A DNA stretch of 64,000 nt from Takakia lepidozioides (lineage: Eukaryota; Streptophyta; Takakiopsida; Takakiales; Takakiaceae). The position numbers were made by a program, and so were the translations under genes. The DNA is taken from assembly GCA_030704615.1 (NCBI GenBank), contig JAKLZA010000295.1:47001-111000 (forward strand), written 5' to 3'. The notes below the pieces were generated by a model. That model was not told where the DNA came from. It saw nothing but the letters and a program-made list of their open reading frames with translations, and searched no databases. Within the stretch, counting starts at the first letter, position 1. Each line of letters begins with the position of its first letter. Positions 23,694-34,303 of the stretch are shown one piece after another.

Positions 23694-25768
23694 CATGGAA
23701 GGTAATGAAAATTGTAGTAAGAAGCTGCGAGTACATTACGAGAGACCTTCATTAGAAGTTTCTATTGCGCAGACAGTTTCTAGTGATCCTTTGCGGTCTG
23801 TCGACGATGTTTTCGGCGGTCGTGCTACAAAGTGTGTTGGTGCTACTTCAGTAGCATTTACGAGCGCAGTTTCATTGCCTCTACGGTCGCTTCCTCGTGT
23901 AATTACTAGTTGTGCAGTTGATACTCCAGATGCACCTGTCAGTTTTGCCTCATCCAGTTGTTACACATGTCGTGGATCCGCTTTCTGCAGTGGTTTTGAG
24001 TGAAACTAAGGGTTCAGTCCTTGATGTAGCTTCTGATATTGTTCTTGAGAGAATTACAGAAGAATCAATGGATGCTTCATCTATTCCTTCAGTTACTGAG
24101 TCAGAGTTGAAACCTTTGATACCTGCAGTTGAGCAAATTGAATTAATCCCTACATCTGACTTTTTGATGCTTTTGATCTTGGACTTGATAAGGACATCCC
24201 TGAATCATTTGTTTCTCCAGCACTTGTTCATGAGTTACCTCCAACGATAGATCCTCATGTCAATACCTCGTTTCCTGAGTTGATGCATGATGTTACTACA
24301 AATGATCGAGAGGATTTTCATTCTGCAATGTACATGTCTTCGAGTCGGTTCGAATCTATTGGAAGAATAGATGTCCCAGTATCTGATGTTCATGGCGATT
24401 TCAACCCTGGCGAAGAATTTGATGAAGATGGTAATCTGCTCAATTCTGAAGATTGCCCTCGAGATGCTACCAATCAAGAGATTTTTATACAACATGATCC
24501 AATTCGCATTTTCCACGATTCCAGGTTTAAGAAAGTAAGAGATGCCGGTAGTGAAGCCGCTACTAGGGCTCGAAAAGCTGGAATGGGCAGGAAAACTAAG
24601 AGAAGTGATGTTCTTAGCCCTGCTGAAGAATTGAAGATGCTATCACAGGATAAGTGTCAAGCAACTACTCCAAATGGAACTTCCGTTTTGGATGGTACTG
24701 CACAAAGTGTTTTTTTATTCGAGCATCATCAGAACTAAGGAGTATTACTACTGACGCAGATTTCAAATTACATGTTCTGCCAACAGGGACAAAAGTGCTA
24801 CGATTCACACAAGCAATGTACAAAAACTGGAGAGTTGATATTATAAGGTGTTCAGTTGAACAACAGAGGATGCCAGTGGACTGTCATGTGCCGATGTCAT
24901 TGCGACATACAAAATCCTTATGTCCCACCGTCCACGTTGGACTTCAGAAGAGCCAGGCCCTCATCCAATTTTTCTGACACCAAAAATATGTTTAGTGATT
25001 CTGTTGTATTTCGAGTATGACTTTGGATCTCTATGACCCGATAACTCCATCCCGTACTCGATCGGCACAAAGGCCTCTTCCATACGTGTAATTCCAGTTT
25101 GCGTCCTATCTTGTTTGTAATGATCTTAGCAGCCAGCTCAGGCATGTCAGAAGTCATATTTCTCGTTATATTTCTCAAGGTGTTCACACCGACTGGACTC
25201 TTCATGAACCAAACATTATCGGAAGCTGGTTTCCATTTAGAGATATGGGTGTCATTGCAAGTGAAGCGGTGAATGGAAAACCCTTAAAGTTTGAGGAAGC
25301 ACTGGTGGAAGACCGAGACGTACAAAAAATTCGTAGAATCTGAAGCTTCTGATTTCCTTCAGGTGGAAGGTGCTAACGATGTGGGCTCAATCAGTTCATC
25401 TTTCGACTGGACTTGAATCTGATAATTCAACAACTTTACTGGAACTGTTCCATGTGCTTCGCATGCAGTGGTTACTGTGCCTGTTAAAGAACCGTGCAGC
25501 ATTTCATCTGGATGATGCATTTTGGACATGCTGCAGGTAATTTGTCAATCGCTACAGAGAACGTATGAAAGGTCGCAGCAATTTTGGGGGTGCTTCTGCT
25601 ATCAATGTTACTCGTTCAGGCCACAAGTTTGAAAACACGTCAAACTGTCCTATCACGATAATCAATATCGTAGATCCTCATGCCGGTGCTAAATTGTTGA
25701 GAGAGCTTCAGATTCCAAACTCGATCAGAAAAGAGGACCAAGAGAATGTTCCCCCAACTACAAATTGA
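23694..25768 (+). pseudogene. Unidentified gene, frame-broken
   Basis: A chain of plus-strand open segments that looks coding but shifts frame: MEGNENCSKKLRVHYERPS at 23694, an acidic Ser/Thr-rich region (23912-24250), a charged region FNPGEEFDEDGNLLNSEDCP and GSEAATRARKAGMGRKTKRS (24280-24738), and a basic C-terminal part MKGRSNFGGASAINVTRSGH to NVPPTTN (25565-25768). An SQDKC segment followed by a hydrophobic stretch near 24640-24720 recalls N-terminal zinc regions of some DDE transposases, but this is a weak resemblance. I do not recognise the family. It could be a decayed transposase or a multi-exon gene whose introns I cannot place. Confidence 0.4.
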
Positions 25769-27309
25769 AACTTTTCACCTCCCTGATGTAGGTATAGATT
25801 CTTTCAAGTTCAATTTTCATTTCATGATGTACATCCTTGAGATCAAGATCTGAGATGTAGAGTTGAGATCTGAGATCTAGACTTGACAATTGAGATCTGA
25901 GACTCATTCTGTGATTCAATAAATGTTGAATGGGCATGTTACTGCAGACTTTCAATGAGAATTTACTTGACATTTAGATGACTTGATTTCAGAAAAGATG
26001 CCAGAAAGAAATCAGAAGGAAGGGGAAGAAGTCGAAAAGAAAGAAGGGAGGGGTAAGAGGAGTGCGTTCCAGGAGCCCACTCTGCCAGCCTGGCGAGTGC
26101 GTTCCACTCGTGAACGTCCCTGCACTTAACCCTAGAGTGGTGTTCACAAGTGTAAGGCCCCGCAAAATACAAAGGAATTTTTCCCAAAATTCTTTACGAT
26201 TTTGGCTTGCCCTATATTCTCTTTCTTTCCCAGCTTTAATTTTTGTCCAACTCAGAGATAATATTATTATTCTGAAAGCTATTATCAAAGAGATTTTCAA
26301 GTTGTCATTATCCACTGACTTGGGAGATTCAACATTTACAAATGGATGATGTATTTGCTGCTGAATTTCTTGCAGGGGAATGTTATCGTCTGTATTTTTT
26401 CTCAATTACTGTTTACTATAGAAAATTGTATATACTACATGATAAGTACTCGGCATCAGCAATGTAGCTCCGCTCCGCAATTCGTACTAGAGAACGGGCC
26501 GCGTTTGGCCGACTCTGCCCTATAAGCGGCCTTTGGGCGAGCGGTGTGGCGAATTCACGCCGCTACGTGGCGCAATATGATTGAGGTTCGATTATCCCAT
26601 ATCGATTGCCCAGATTCAGAGCCCTGGAGAGGATATAAACGGGGCGAGCGTCAGGGGGATGTGGTTTGATTGATGGCCGATAGACATGGGCCTTGGGTCT
26701 GCCGTCCTCTGTGCGCAATCGGCCATCCCTGCCGATTTTGCCCTGGGTGGCCGATTCGGCTTGAGAATCAGGCCGAAAAAGTGGCAGAATCCGCCACACT
26801 TGCTTTTAATGTGGTGAGTGGTTTCCCCAGGACTTCGAATTTTTTCAAGCCGGGGTTTGGGCGGGCGGGAGTGTCCCTATCTGTATGTGTGTTAGCTTCA
26901 TCATCCACGCCCCCATCTTCTTCGCAATCTCCCTGAAGGCAGGTTGGATTGATTGCTTGTGCATTCTCTGTACTGATTGACGTCGCAGATTTATGAGCCG
27001 TCTCTTTCCCCTCATTTGGGTGCCCCCATCTCTTGGATGAGACCCGTCTCTCTCCCAAATTCCAGCAGCTGTCTCCCCATCGCTGCAGCTATCATCCCAT
27101 TAGGTCGATGCTTCCTGTTAGGAGAATTGATCCTAGTGTGAGGATGATGGCCTCCCTTTATTGCTGTGCCCACGAGCATTAATATCTATGACAGCCAGTT
27201 TGGCTGCGCCTAGGTAGCCGTGCGCTTTGCCTCCCCTCTGCTCCTCGATTCGGCACAAGCCGTGCTAATTCCGGGGTTCTAGTGCTTAATGCTGGGAAGG
27301 CAATCTCTT
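25769..27309. other. Unassigned stretch with minor repeats
   Basis: Short tandem words around GAGATCTGAGA at 25845-25905 and a GC-rich block at 26460-27060 with overlapping open frames on both strands (e.g. 26670-26936 plus, 26768-27058 minus) that have no recognisable domain. Probably decayed mobile DNA. Confidence 0.4.
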
Positions 27310-29243
27310 CACCCTTGTCACGGATCACCAACCACTCAAGTAGTTGATGGAGTCAGACAAGCTTACGGGGAAGCTTGCACGGTGGGCACTCATCCTTCAA
27401 GAGTATGACTTTCAGGTTGTGCATCGACCGGGTTTGGTCAATCGCAATGCAGATGGGTTGAGTCGCAATCCATGCACGAGCCAGCAGGATGACACTGGAG
27501 CTCGGTGGCATGGTGAGACGGATGAGGAGATGGTGCCCAGATGGCATGCATCTGCATTTCTGTGTATCTTGGCAGCGGAAGGCCAGGTTGGACTTGCAAC
27601 AGGGATGATTGTAGATCAAATGTCTGAGGACCCTGAGGTCAGCAATGAGCAAGGTGGCGTCAAAGATATACATGAGGATTCAGCTGTGTTGGACTATCTT
27701 CGCACTGGAGACACGGCAGCCACTGTGACTGCTAAGGAGAGGGATCGGATCCTACAACGAGCCAAAAGGTTCAAGTGGAGGGGACACACCTGCTCCGAGT
27801 GTGGGAAGATGGTTGAGTGAGGATTGTGCCTCACCCAACACACAGCGGGCACGGTTAGTGCGGCATGCCCATGAGGAGTTGGGGCATTTTGGGGTGCGAC
27901 GCACTCATAGTCTACTGCAGGGGCAGTATTGGTGGCGTGGTATGCACACAGAGGTGCAACAATTTGTGGCTAGGTGCATGGTGTGTGACAGGGTGCGTGC
28001 TTCATTCAACGCCCCTACTCCACAATTGCACCCTCTTCCGATCATGGGATTGGGCTACAGGTGGAGTCTTGACTTCGCAAGGCCGTTGCCACTGACCATG
28101 CGCGCCATAACAAGTACGTGTTGGTGATGGTGGAGCACTTCTCCAAGTGGATTGAGTTGGTTCCATTGCCTGATAAGGCTAGTGAGGGCTGCGTATGCAT
28201 TCTTGGATTGTGTGCTTAGCCGATTCGGTGCTCCAGCTGAGGTACTCACGGACCAAGGGAGAGAGTTCTTGGGGGTTTTCAGGCTTTGTGTGACAAGGCC
28301 TTGATAGACCACCGCACCACTTCTCGGGATCATCCTGAGGCCGATGGCTTGGCAGAGAAGAGTTGTTCAGACAGTAAAGAGGGGTTTGCGCAAGTATGGC
28401 TTGCAGAAGGGACACCTAGGAGATTGGGACCTTCAGTTATCCTGGTTAGCTATGGGCTACAGGTTCAGCAAGCAAGCATCACTTGCCTCCTTCTCACCAT
28501 ACTTTCTTCTCTTTGGCTGAGAGCCGGATTTGCCTACATCCATTCGCAGAGAAGCTGCTACAGTTCTTAATCTTGATGATCCGGACGTGTGGGCACGTGC
28601 ATGTGAGCAGCGTGCAGAGTTATTTAAGAAAGTCATGCCCATGGCTTTCGAGAACCTTGCCATTGTAATTGTAGGACGTGTTATTTTGAGGGTTCGAGAG
28701 GTCTTGCCCTCAGGCGTCTTGGTCTTGGAGGGTCGGGATGGCATAACTTGGAAGGACCATGTGCGTAATTGTGCGCCATGTCACCTTCCGAATGTTGATG
28801 GCATGATTGACCAAGCGTGGCAGTGGTATCTGCAAGTTTGAGGTGCATGTTGTGTGGGTCTGCTAGAGGGGCAGCCACCATGCTGGTGTGTGATCGATGC
28901 TCTAGAGGTTGGCATATGGGATGCTTGACTCCACCTCTTGAGATGGTTCCGGATGGGGATGGTTATGTCCACATTGCATTGGATAGTGGGAGTGGATACA
29001 ACCATGGAAGGCTAACAAGAAATGCAAGGCCAAGCTACTAGGAGACCTTGAACACACGAGATATTGGCTCAAGTTCACAGATTGCAAGACGGCAACTAAT
29101 GATGGGCTACTCTTGTACCGGCCTCTTGGTCTATAGAGTTTGAGTATAATAGGGACAGTGATAGAGGACTTAGTACGGCTGTGGTTATTACATCTTGTAG
29201 CTATCTGGAGGTAGAGGGACCTATCCACCAGCTAGGGGGGCGA
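27310..29243 (+). mobile_element. Ty3/gypsy 3' half: RNase H end, integrase, PHD finger
   Basis: The element is truncated at the left inside RNase H (LVTDHQPLK then a stop, then GKLARWALILQEYDFQVVHR). Integrase zinc region follows (HAHEELGHFGVRRTH with CMVC, 27801-28127), then the integrase core (YRWSLDFARPLP; ALIDHRTTSRDHPEADG, 28286-28570) and a C-terminal part (28530-28841). A PHD-type zinc finger closes the frame. Several frameshifts and the amber stop in RNase H make it defective. A purine tract at about 29231-29243 is followed by a likely LTR. Confidence 0.85.
28844..28977 (+). other. PHD-type zinc finger at the end of a gypsy polyprotein
   Basis: CMLCGS, then MLVCDRCSRGWHMGCLTPPL and EMVPDGDG, then CPHC (28966-28977) after a one-base frame change. 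The Cys4-His-Cys3 spacing and the CL-x-PPL-x-x-P signature are those of PHD fingers, which read histone H3 tails. In other gypsy elements a chromodomain occupies this place, so a targeting role is a reasonable inference. Confidence 0.75.
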
Positions 29244-29244
29244 T

Positions 29245-29667
29245 TGTGGCAGACTACTTTATTGTGCATATATGTGTGGTGTGGTTTGGACAACGATGTA
29301 GTTGTGTAGCGATACATATGCGCACGACAGCTGTCAAGTTAAATAAGCACAGTGTGAAACTAACTAGAATAAAGCTAGTTATTTGTATTTAACACTTGGA
29401 TTTAGGTCAAGTGTTAAATCAGGTGTCAAGTTTAGTTTGACACCTGAACCGTCTTATCTTCACGAGAGCGTCAGTCGCGCAGCTCATCTCTCTCGAGTTG
29501 AGCCTGCACGACCGAGCTCCTTCACCGTTTAGAAGTTGAGTGTGCTTATGATGGGAGGATAGGTTGTTGTGGGGTGGAGTCCCCATAGCTTGGGGTGCCC
29601 CTGGCTCGACTTCTATTTTAAATAATGATGAGTGATGCTGTTGGTTTTCATGTTTCTTGTGTCAACA
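29245..29667 (+). repeat. Probable 3' LTR of the gypsy-PHD element
   Basis: Begins TGTGGCAGAC right after the purine tract AGCTAGGGGGGCGA and may end in CAACA at 29667. No second LTR is present for comparison, so the right border is an inference from TG...CA ends and from its position inside an exon of gene Z. Confidence 0.45.
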
Positions 29668-29870
29668 GTGTGTTATTAGCTTTCTTATCATTGTGGCATT
29701 TCCTTCCATAAGCACATATTTCGTGTACCTGAAAAAAGGAGATAAATCCCAACCCACAAAAGCGCTCAATGAGTAAGATGCAAGTAGAACAGAATGAAAA
29801 AAAACATAGATTGAAATGGCTCTGAGAACTGCTCCAAGGACCTTTCAGGACCACACGAATGCTGCAGATG

Positions 29871-30592
29871 TGAATGTCGTCAACGCCATTCAAAACATTC
29901 CATTCAATGATACTGTAAATACACCCTAATCCAGGTGAATGCAAACTATCGTTTTTGAATGACACAGACATATAAGTGAATGTCGTCAACGACATTCACC
30001 AATCAAGCCTAATTATTCCTTAAATGAAGCAAAATCACATGATGGAAATCATAAACTCGAGTAAGGAACCCTCCAGGAAAACTCAATGCACATTCATAAC
30101 GAACATATCACTGAGAACCTCACAACAACACTGTATGTGAATGGCGTCAACGCTATTCAAAAAAATACCAACAAGGAACCAATTACTTAGCTCCCAATCC
30201 ATGTAAATTCGAATTGTCGTTGGTGAATAATACAGACACAGAAGTGAATGTCGTCAACGACATTCACTTTGGATTTCTCATAACAGAGCTTATCAAGCCT
30301 CCAGATTCCTCGCAAGAGGCAAAAACAATGCAGAACAACTAAATGTCTGCATTGACATTCAGCAAAATGAAGTGAGGAACCCTCACTGTAACCTCTATGG
30401 ACATTACAAAAATTTACATAACTATGAGGACCTCTCAAAACTCCGGATGTGAATGTCGTCAACGCCATTCAAGGACATTATCAATTCTAATCAGGGACAC
30501 TAGAATTACACCCCTAGATCCTAACCAGGTGAATTCATATACTCGCTTAAGAATGACTCAGACAAAGAAGTGAATGTCGTCAACGACATTCA
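29871..30592. repeat. Palindrome array in a gene Z intron
   Basis: Seven palindromes start at 29871, 29977, 30138, 30245, 30341, 30450 and 30571. The perfect form has arms TGAATGTCGT and ACGACATTCA around a CA centre; alternate copies have a mismatch (CGCCATTCA). Flanking sequence is also shared pairwise, giving a dimeric unit of roughly 270-310 bp. The array fills the intron between the exons at 30747-30899 and 29648-29728. Confidence 0.9.
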
Positions 30593-32454
30593 ATCTGGAT
30601 CTATGAATGCAATCCTTATGAAGCCACATTTTTTCCCAAAAAAAACAGTAGAGTTTCAAGTATAACATTGCACCTGTACACAACTCGTATCATGGCCCAC
30701 TCTCCTCCAACCTGACTGTCAAAGTCGTTGGACCGTAAAATGTTACCATCTTTGAGAACTCCCGGAAAAAACAGTATCTCCAGGTGAGACCTCTCCACTT
30801 CCTTATGTATGCCTCCAATGACATTTGGGGAGGGGAAACAATCGAAATGTTCAGGTCCTTCAAAGTCTGATCCAGCACAATGACGGCGCGTTTTTCAAGC
30901 TGCAAATTGTATATTTGTCAGAATTGCAAATAAGATACTCATCACATACTTGAAGAAGAAAACGGCATGTTTGAATACACACCTGACTCCAAAATGTAGC
31001 CTTGTGGAGCAGTTATCAACACCAAATCACTGATTCCTTCCACCTTTGTGCCAGGCTGTATGGTGCTCTTTGGGAACTGATTCAAGTCCTTTACTGTTTG
31101 ATCTGAGTTCCATATCTCCAGCCACCTTATTTTTTGTTGTGGGTCGACCATCGATATGGCCAGCCGGTGCAATTTCTCCTGCTGCATCTCCGGATGCACA
31201 TGCTTGTCATAGTGTGTTTTGATCTGCTGAAGGAACTCAGACCAAGTCCAGGATCTACTATTCTAAGCTGCTTTCCGAAGGCGGACATCAATTTGATTCT
31301 TCGCATTTCAAACTCCTTCTTTATTGCAGCTTCCACACCCTTTGATGTCCTTAGTTCCTCTGGTGTAGTGCGGTAATATTCGGATTTGCCCTTCTTAGCT
31401 GCCTCTGCCAGTTCTTGCTGCATTGATTCAAGTAGTGATTAGCTCCGAAGGGACTACAAACATGTATTCGAAAAGTAAACAGAGTACAGACTCGGGCTTA
31501 CCGCATACATGTACTCCAGAAACGCCTCTCGTGTCAAAGAATACCAAGTGCCTGCAGCTCTTCCTGTTTCGCACTTCTTGATGATATTGGGTGGTAGTAC
31601 TGTCCGAAAATCATCCAGCTTCATCAGACCAATCCTCTGAATTCGGAATAGTGTGTGAACCAAGCTTGTTGTCACATGCGATTTCTCTGTCGATCTGCAA
31701 AAACATTGGAAACGTTGCATTCCTTAACACTGTTTTTGAGGATTTAATAGACACTACAGAAGGAATGAAATCTCCTGAATGACTTATTTGTTCACGTCGT
31801 GCATAGCTGTAAGAAGCCTAGCGATGTCGTTTCCAGGATCCAAAATCATTGTCTCCACAGCAACATGCTTGTCTTTGTCTTTCGCATGGTGTTTCTGAAT
31901 GTATCCCATCCATGCCAGCAATCGGTGGTTGCCGTCCCAGACGAGACATGTGGTTGCAGAATTGCTGGGGTGTTCTTTCCCATCATGAGGCCCAGCTCGA
32001 ACTCCTCATTGGCATCTTTCCAGCACTCATCCCAGTTATCACTGATCTCTGGAGACACTAATGTGCTTTTCCCATTTATATCCGTCAGTGACAAATAAAA
32101 AACTTGTGCACCAAGTCTATATCCATGCACAAAATCACTCTCCAATTTTGTTATGTCATGGGAAAGAGGAGGACGCACAACAAGCATTGATATCATCCGG
32201 CGCAGAGGGATGTCCAGACGCCCTCCAGATACGAGCATGTCCCTTATAACCTCCTGAGAGTTTACCTTCTGGAATGACATGTTTCTTTCACCTTGTCAAG
32301 GTAGTGCACTTCAGATTCATCTGCTTCATCTGTATTCTCTGAGCTTTTTGCGGACTCGTCCCCATCTCCAGATCCTTTCCCCTCTGATCCTGTAGGCTTC
32401 GACCTCACAGTTTTCTGCACTATGCCATTCAGTTCTGACGAAGTAATTTGCAAA

Positions 32455-33075
32455 TAGTGAATGGCGGTAACGACCATCACTCTGTCTCAAAGAAACTCAC
32501 TATGAATGGTGTGAAACAATTCAGCACAATCTACACAAGCAAAGCTGATACTGCCGTATTCAAAACAAAAGCGAGAGCGATAGCGAACGGCGTTAACGAC
32601 AATCACAAAAGATAACGACCTGCCGGATTGGTGTTGTGTAATGACATCTATGTGCAAGTGATTGGCGGCAACGACATTCAGTATAGTTTAGGGCGGACAG
32701 TAAGTGCAGATTATTCAGATTGACTCCACAGTGATTACCGTCGCAAGCATGGAAAGAGGAAGGACTGCTTGAAAGGCAATCAGACAGACTATATGGTCTG
32801 AACAACGATGATTGACGGTATGCCGACCCTCACTCTCTCTTCAAACACATAGGTACATAAATCTCATGAGAGAATCGAATGGCGTTAACGACGCTCGCAA
32901 TTCAGTAGTTCCTGCTAAAGAAGGGAAGAGGAAGGACTCCTTGAAAGGCAATCAGACAGACTGTATGATTGGAACAACAGTGAATGACTGTGCCGATAGT
33001 CATCCACTCATTGTGCGGTAAACCCTTAGCAGAGGAGTAGAAAGCAAATCACCTTTGTGATGGTCGGTAGCGACA
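32455..33075. repeat. Degenerate palindrome array in gene Z intron 1
   Basis: About six diverged copies of a related motif, GGCGTTAACGAC or GGCGGCAACGAC flanked by GAAT/ATTC-like arms, near 32460, 32583, 32659, 32812, 32878 and 33060. They look like older relatives of the array at 29.9-30.6 kb. The 2x segment AGGAAGGACT...GGCAATCAGACAGACT is also repeated (32756-32792, 32929-32962). Confidence 0.6.
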
Positions 33076-33542
33076 ATCCCTGTCTGGGACATTCCACAAT
33101 TCTACGCATATCTTCAACAATGAAATGTAAGTTAGATAAAACTTATTGGCGCCTTCTTAGGTTTTGAAATTGGATCCCCTTCTGCAGCTTTCCTCTTCCC
33201 TCTCACATCTGCTGGAATTTCTGTCTGCTCTAGGGTTTCTGGACCTTCTCCCGGTTCGGCGTTCCGCGTGCTTCCACCTCCTTCAGTGTCTATGCGAATC
33301 ATCTCTGCCTCCACAGGCTGGCGCACTCTTATTGCCGACTGTGTCACAGCCGCTGTCTCAGTCTCCGTCTGCTCTTCTGAATCAGTCTCTGCGTTCACCT
33401 GCTGCCTTGGCCCTATGTTCTCCAACAAACGACGCCTCGTCATTTGCTCTCTTGCTCTACGTCTCTCTCTAAGGGAAGTAAAATAAAGAGACTTTCTTCT
33501 CTTTCGTATTGTAGAAGGAACCATCTCCAGCTTGACTACCAC

Positions 33543-34303
33543 TCTCTCTCTAAGCGCGAAAAGTAGAAAAACGCAGTGACTCCCGATTTCTTGCGGGATT
33601 GCCTACGTTCTTGCGTGTCTCTAGAAGCATCGGATTCCCTCTCGCCTGACCGTTACACATAGTCGTTCCCTTATTAGTGCACATGCCAGCAATTGGTGTA
33701 CAGCTGTTCGTATTCAGTTATGGATGTCTGACGTGTGTCGCCCAAAAAATAAACGGCGTGTTCTTTATTAGAACGGTTTCAATATTTTAAAAATAACAGC
33801 GAATCCCAGAAATCTTGGCGCACAGTCTTACACAAATAAATGTAAATGAACGAGAGTTTGATGACAAATCTTGGAATATCATACACGTCATCCTTGTTAG
33901 CCAAACCCCCACATTCGTTTCACATTTGGAACTTTCCAGGTGCGCATGATCATTGGTAGTAATATAAAGATACATTTACTTAATCTGCAATCCCATCCTT
34001 AGATCTTGTGGCATGCTTCCGGGAAGTCAGCTTTGTTATTGGGTTTATTGATGAGGTTATGATTAACGGTTTTAACAGCTGCCGACACTGCTCCTAGGGA
34101 TACTCTGACCACTGGGCCCACAAGAAAAGTAATTAAAATGGACGGCTGCATATCTGGAAAGAATAACATAATATGCACAGTCGTTGTCTGAGCTTCCTCC
34201 GCCATATTCTCTGCTCATTCTTCAACTGTGTTCTGGAGACATCAGTAAACCGATTTACACTAGATCTGCGATAGCAAGGTACAAACGTACGCGAGGAAGG
34301 AAG
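33543..34303. other. Head-to-head intergenic region between Z and transposase copy 1
   Basis: 761 bp between two divergent start codons; expected to contain both promoters. No clear TATA box or terminal inverted repeat was identified. Confidence 0.5.

Larger units (their letters stand above)
29648..33542 (-). pseudogene. Gene Z: ParB-like-domain protein, truncated paralogue of X
   Basis: Six exons read leftward: 33143-33542, 31788-32434, 31502-31694, 30983-31417, 30747-30899, and a cut exon 29648-29728. Exon 1 is highly charged (MVVKLEMVPSTIRKRRKSLY). Exon 2 holds a ParB/sulfiredoxin-like segment: LDIPLRRMISMLVVRPPL, ITKLESDFVHGYRLGA, and VWDGNHRLLAW (WDGNHR at 31922-31939). It aligns with gene X over the whole length (HTLFRI/HMLFRV, KLHRLA, RWLEIWN/RWLQIWN, FFREF/FFREI). 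It has frameshifts near 32285, 31960 and 31240, a donor-site change at 31787, and loses its methyltransferase-like part where a gypsy LTR abuts exon 6. It lies head-to-head with transposase copy 1. Function unknown. Confidence 0.7.
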
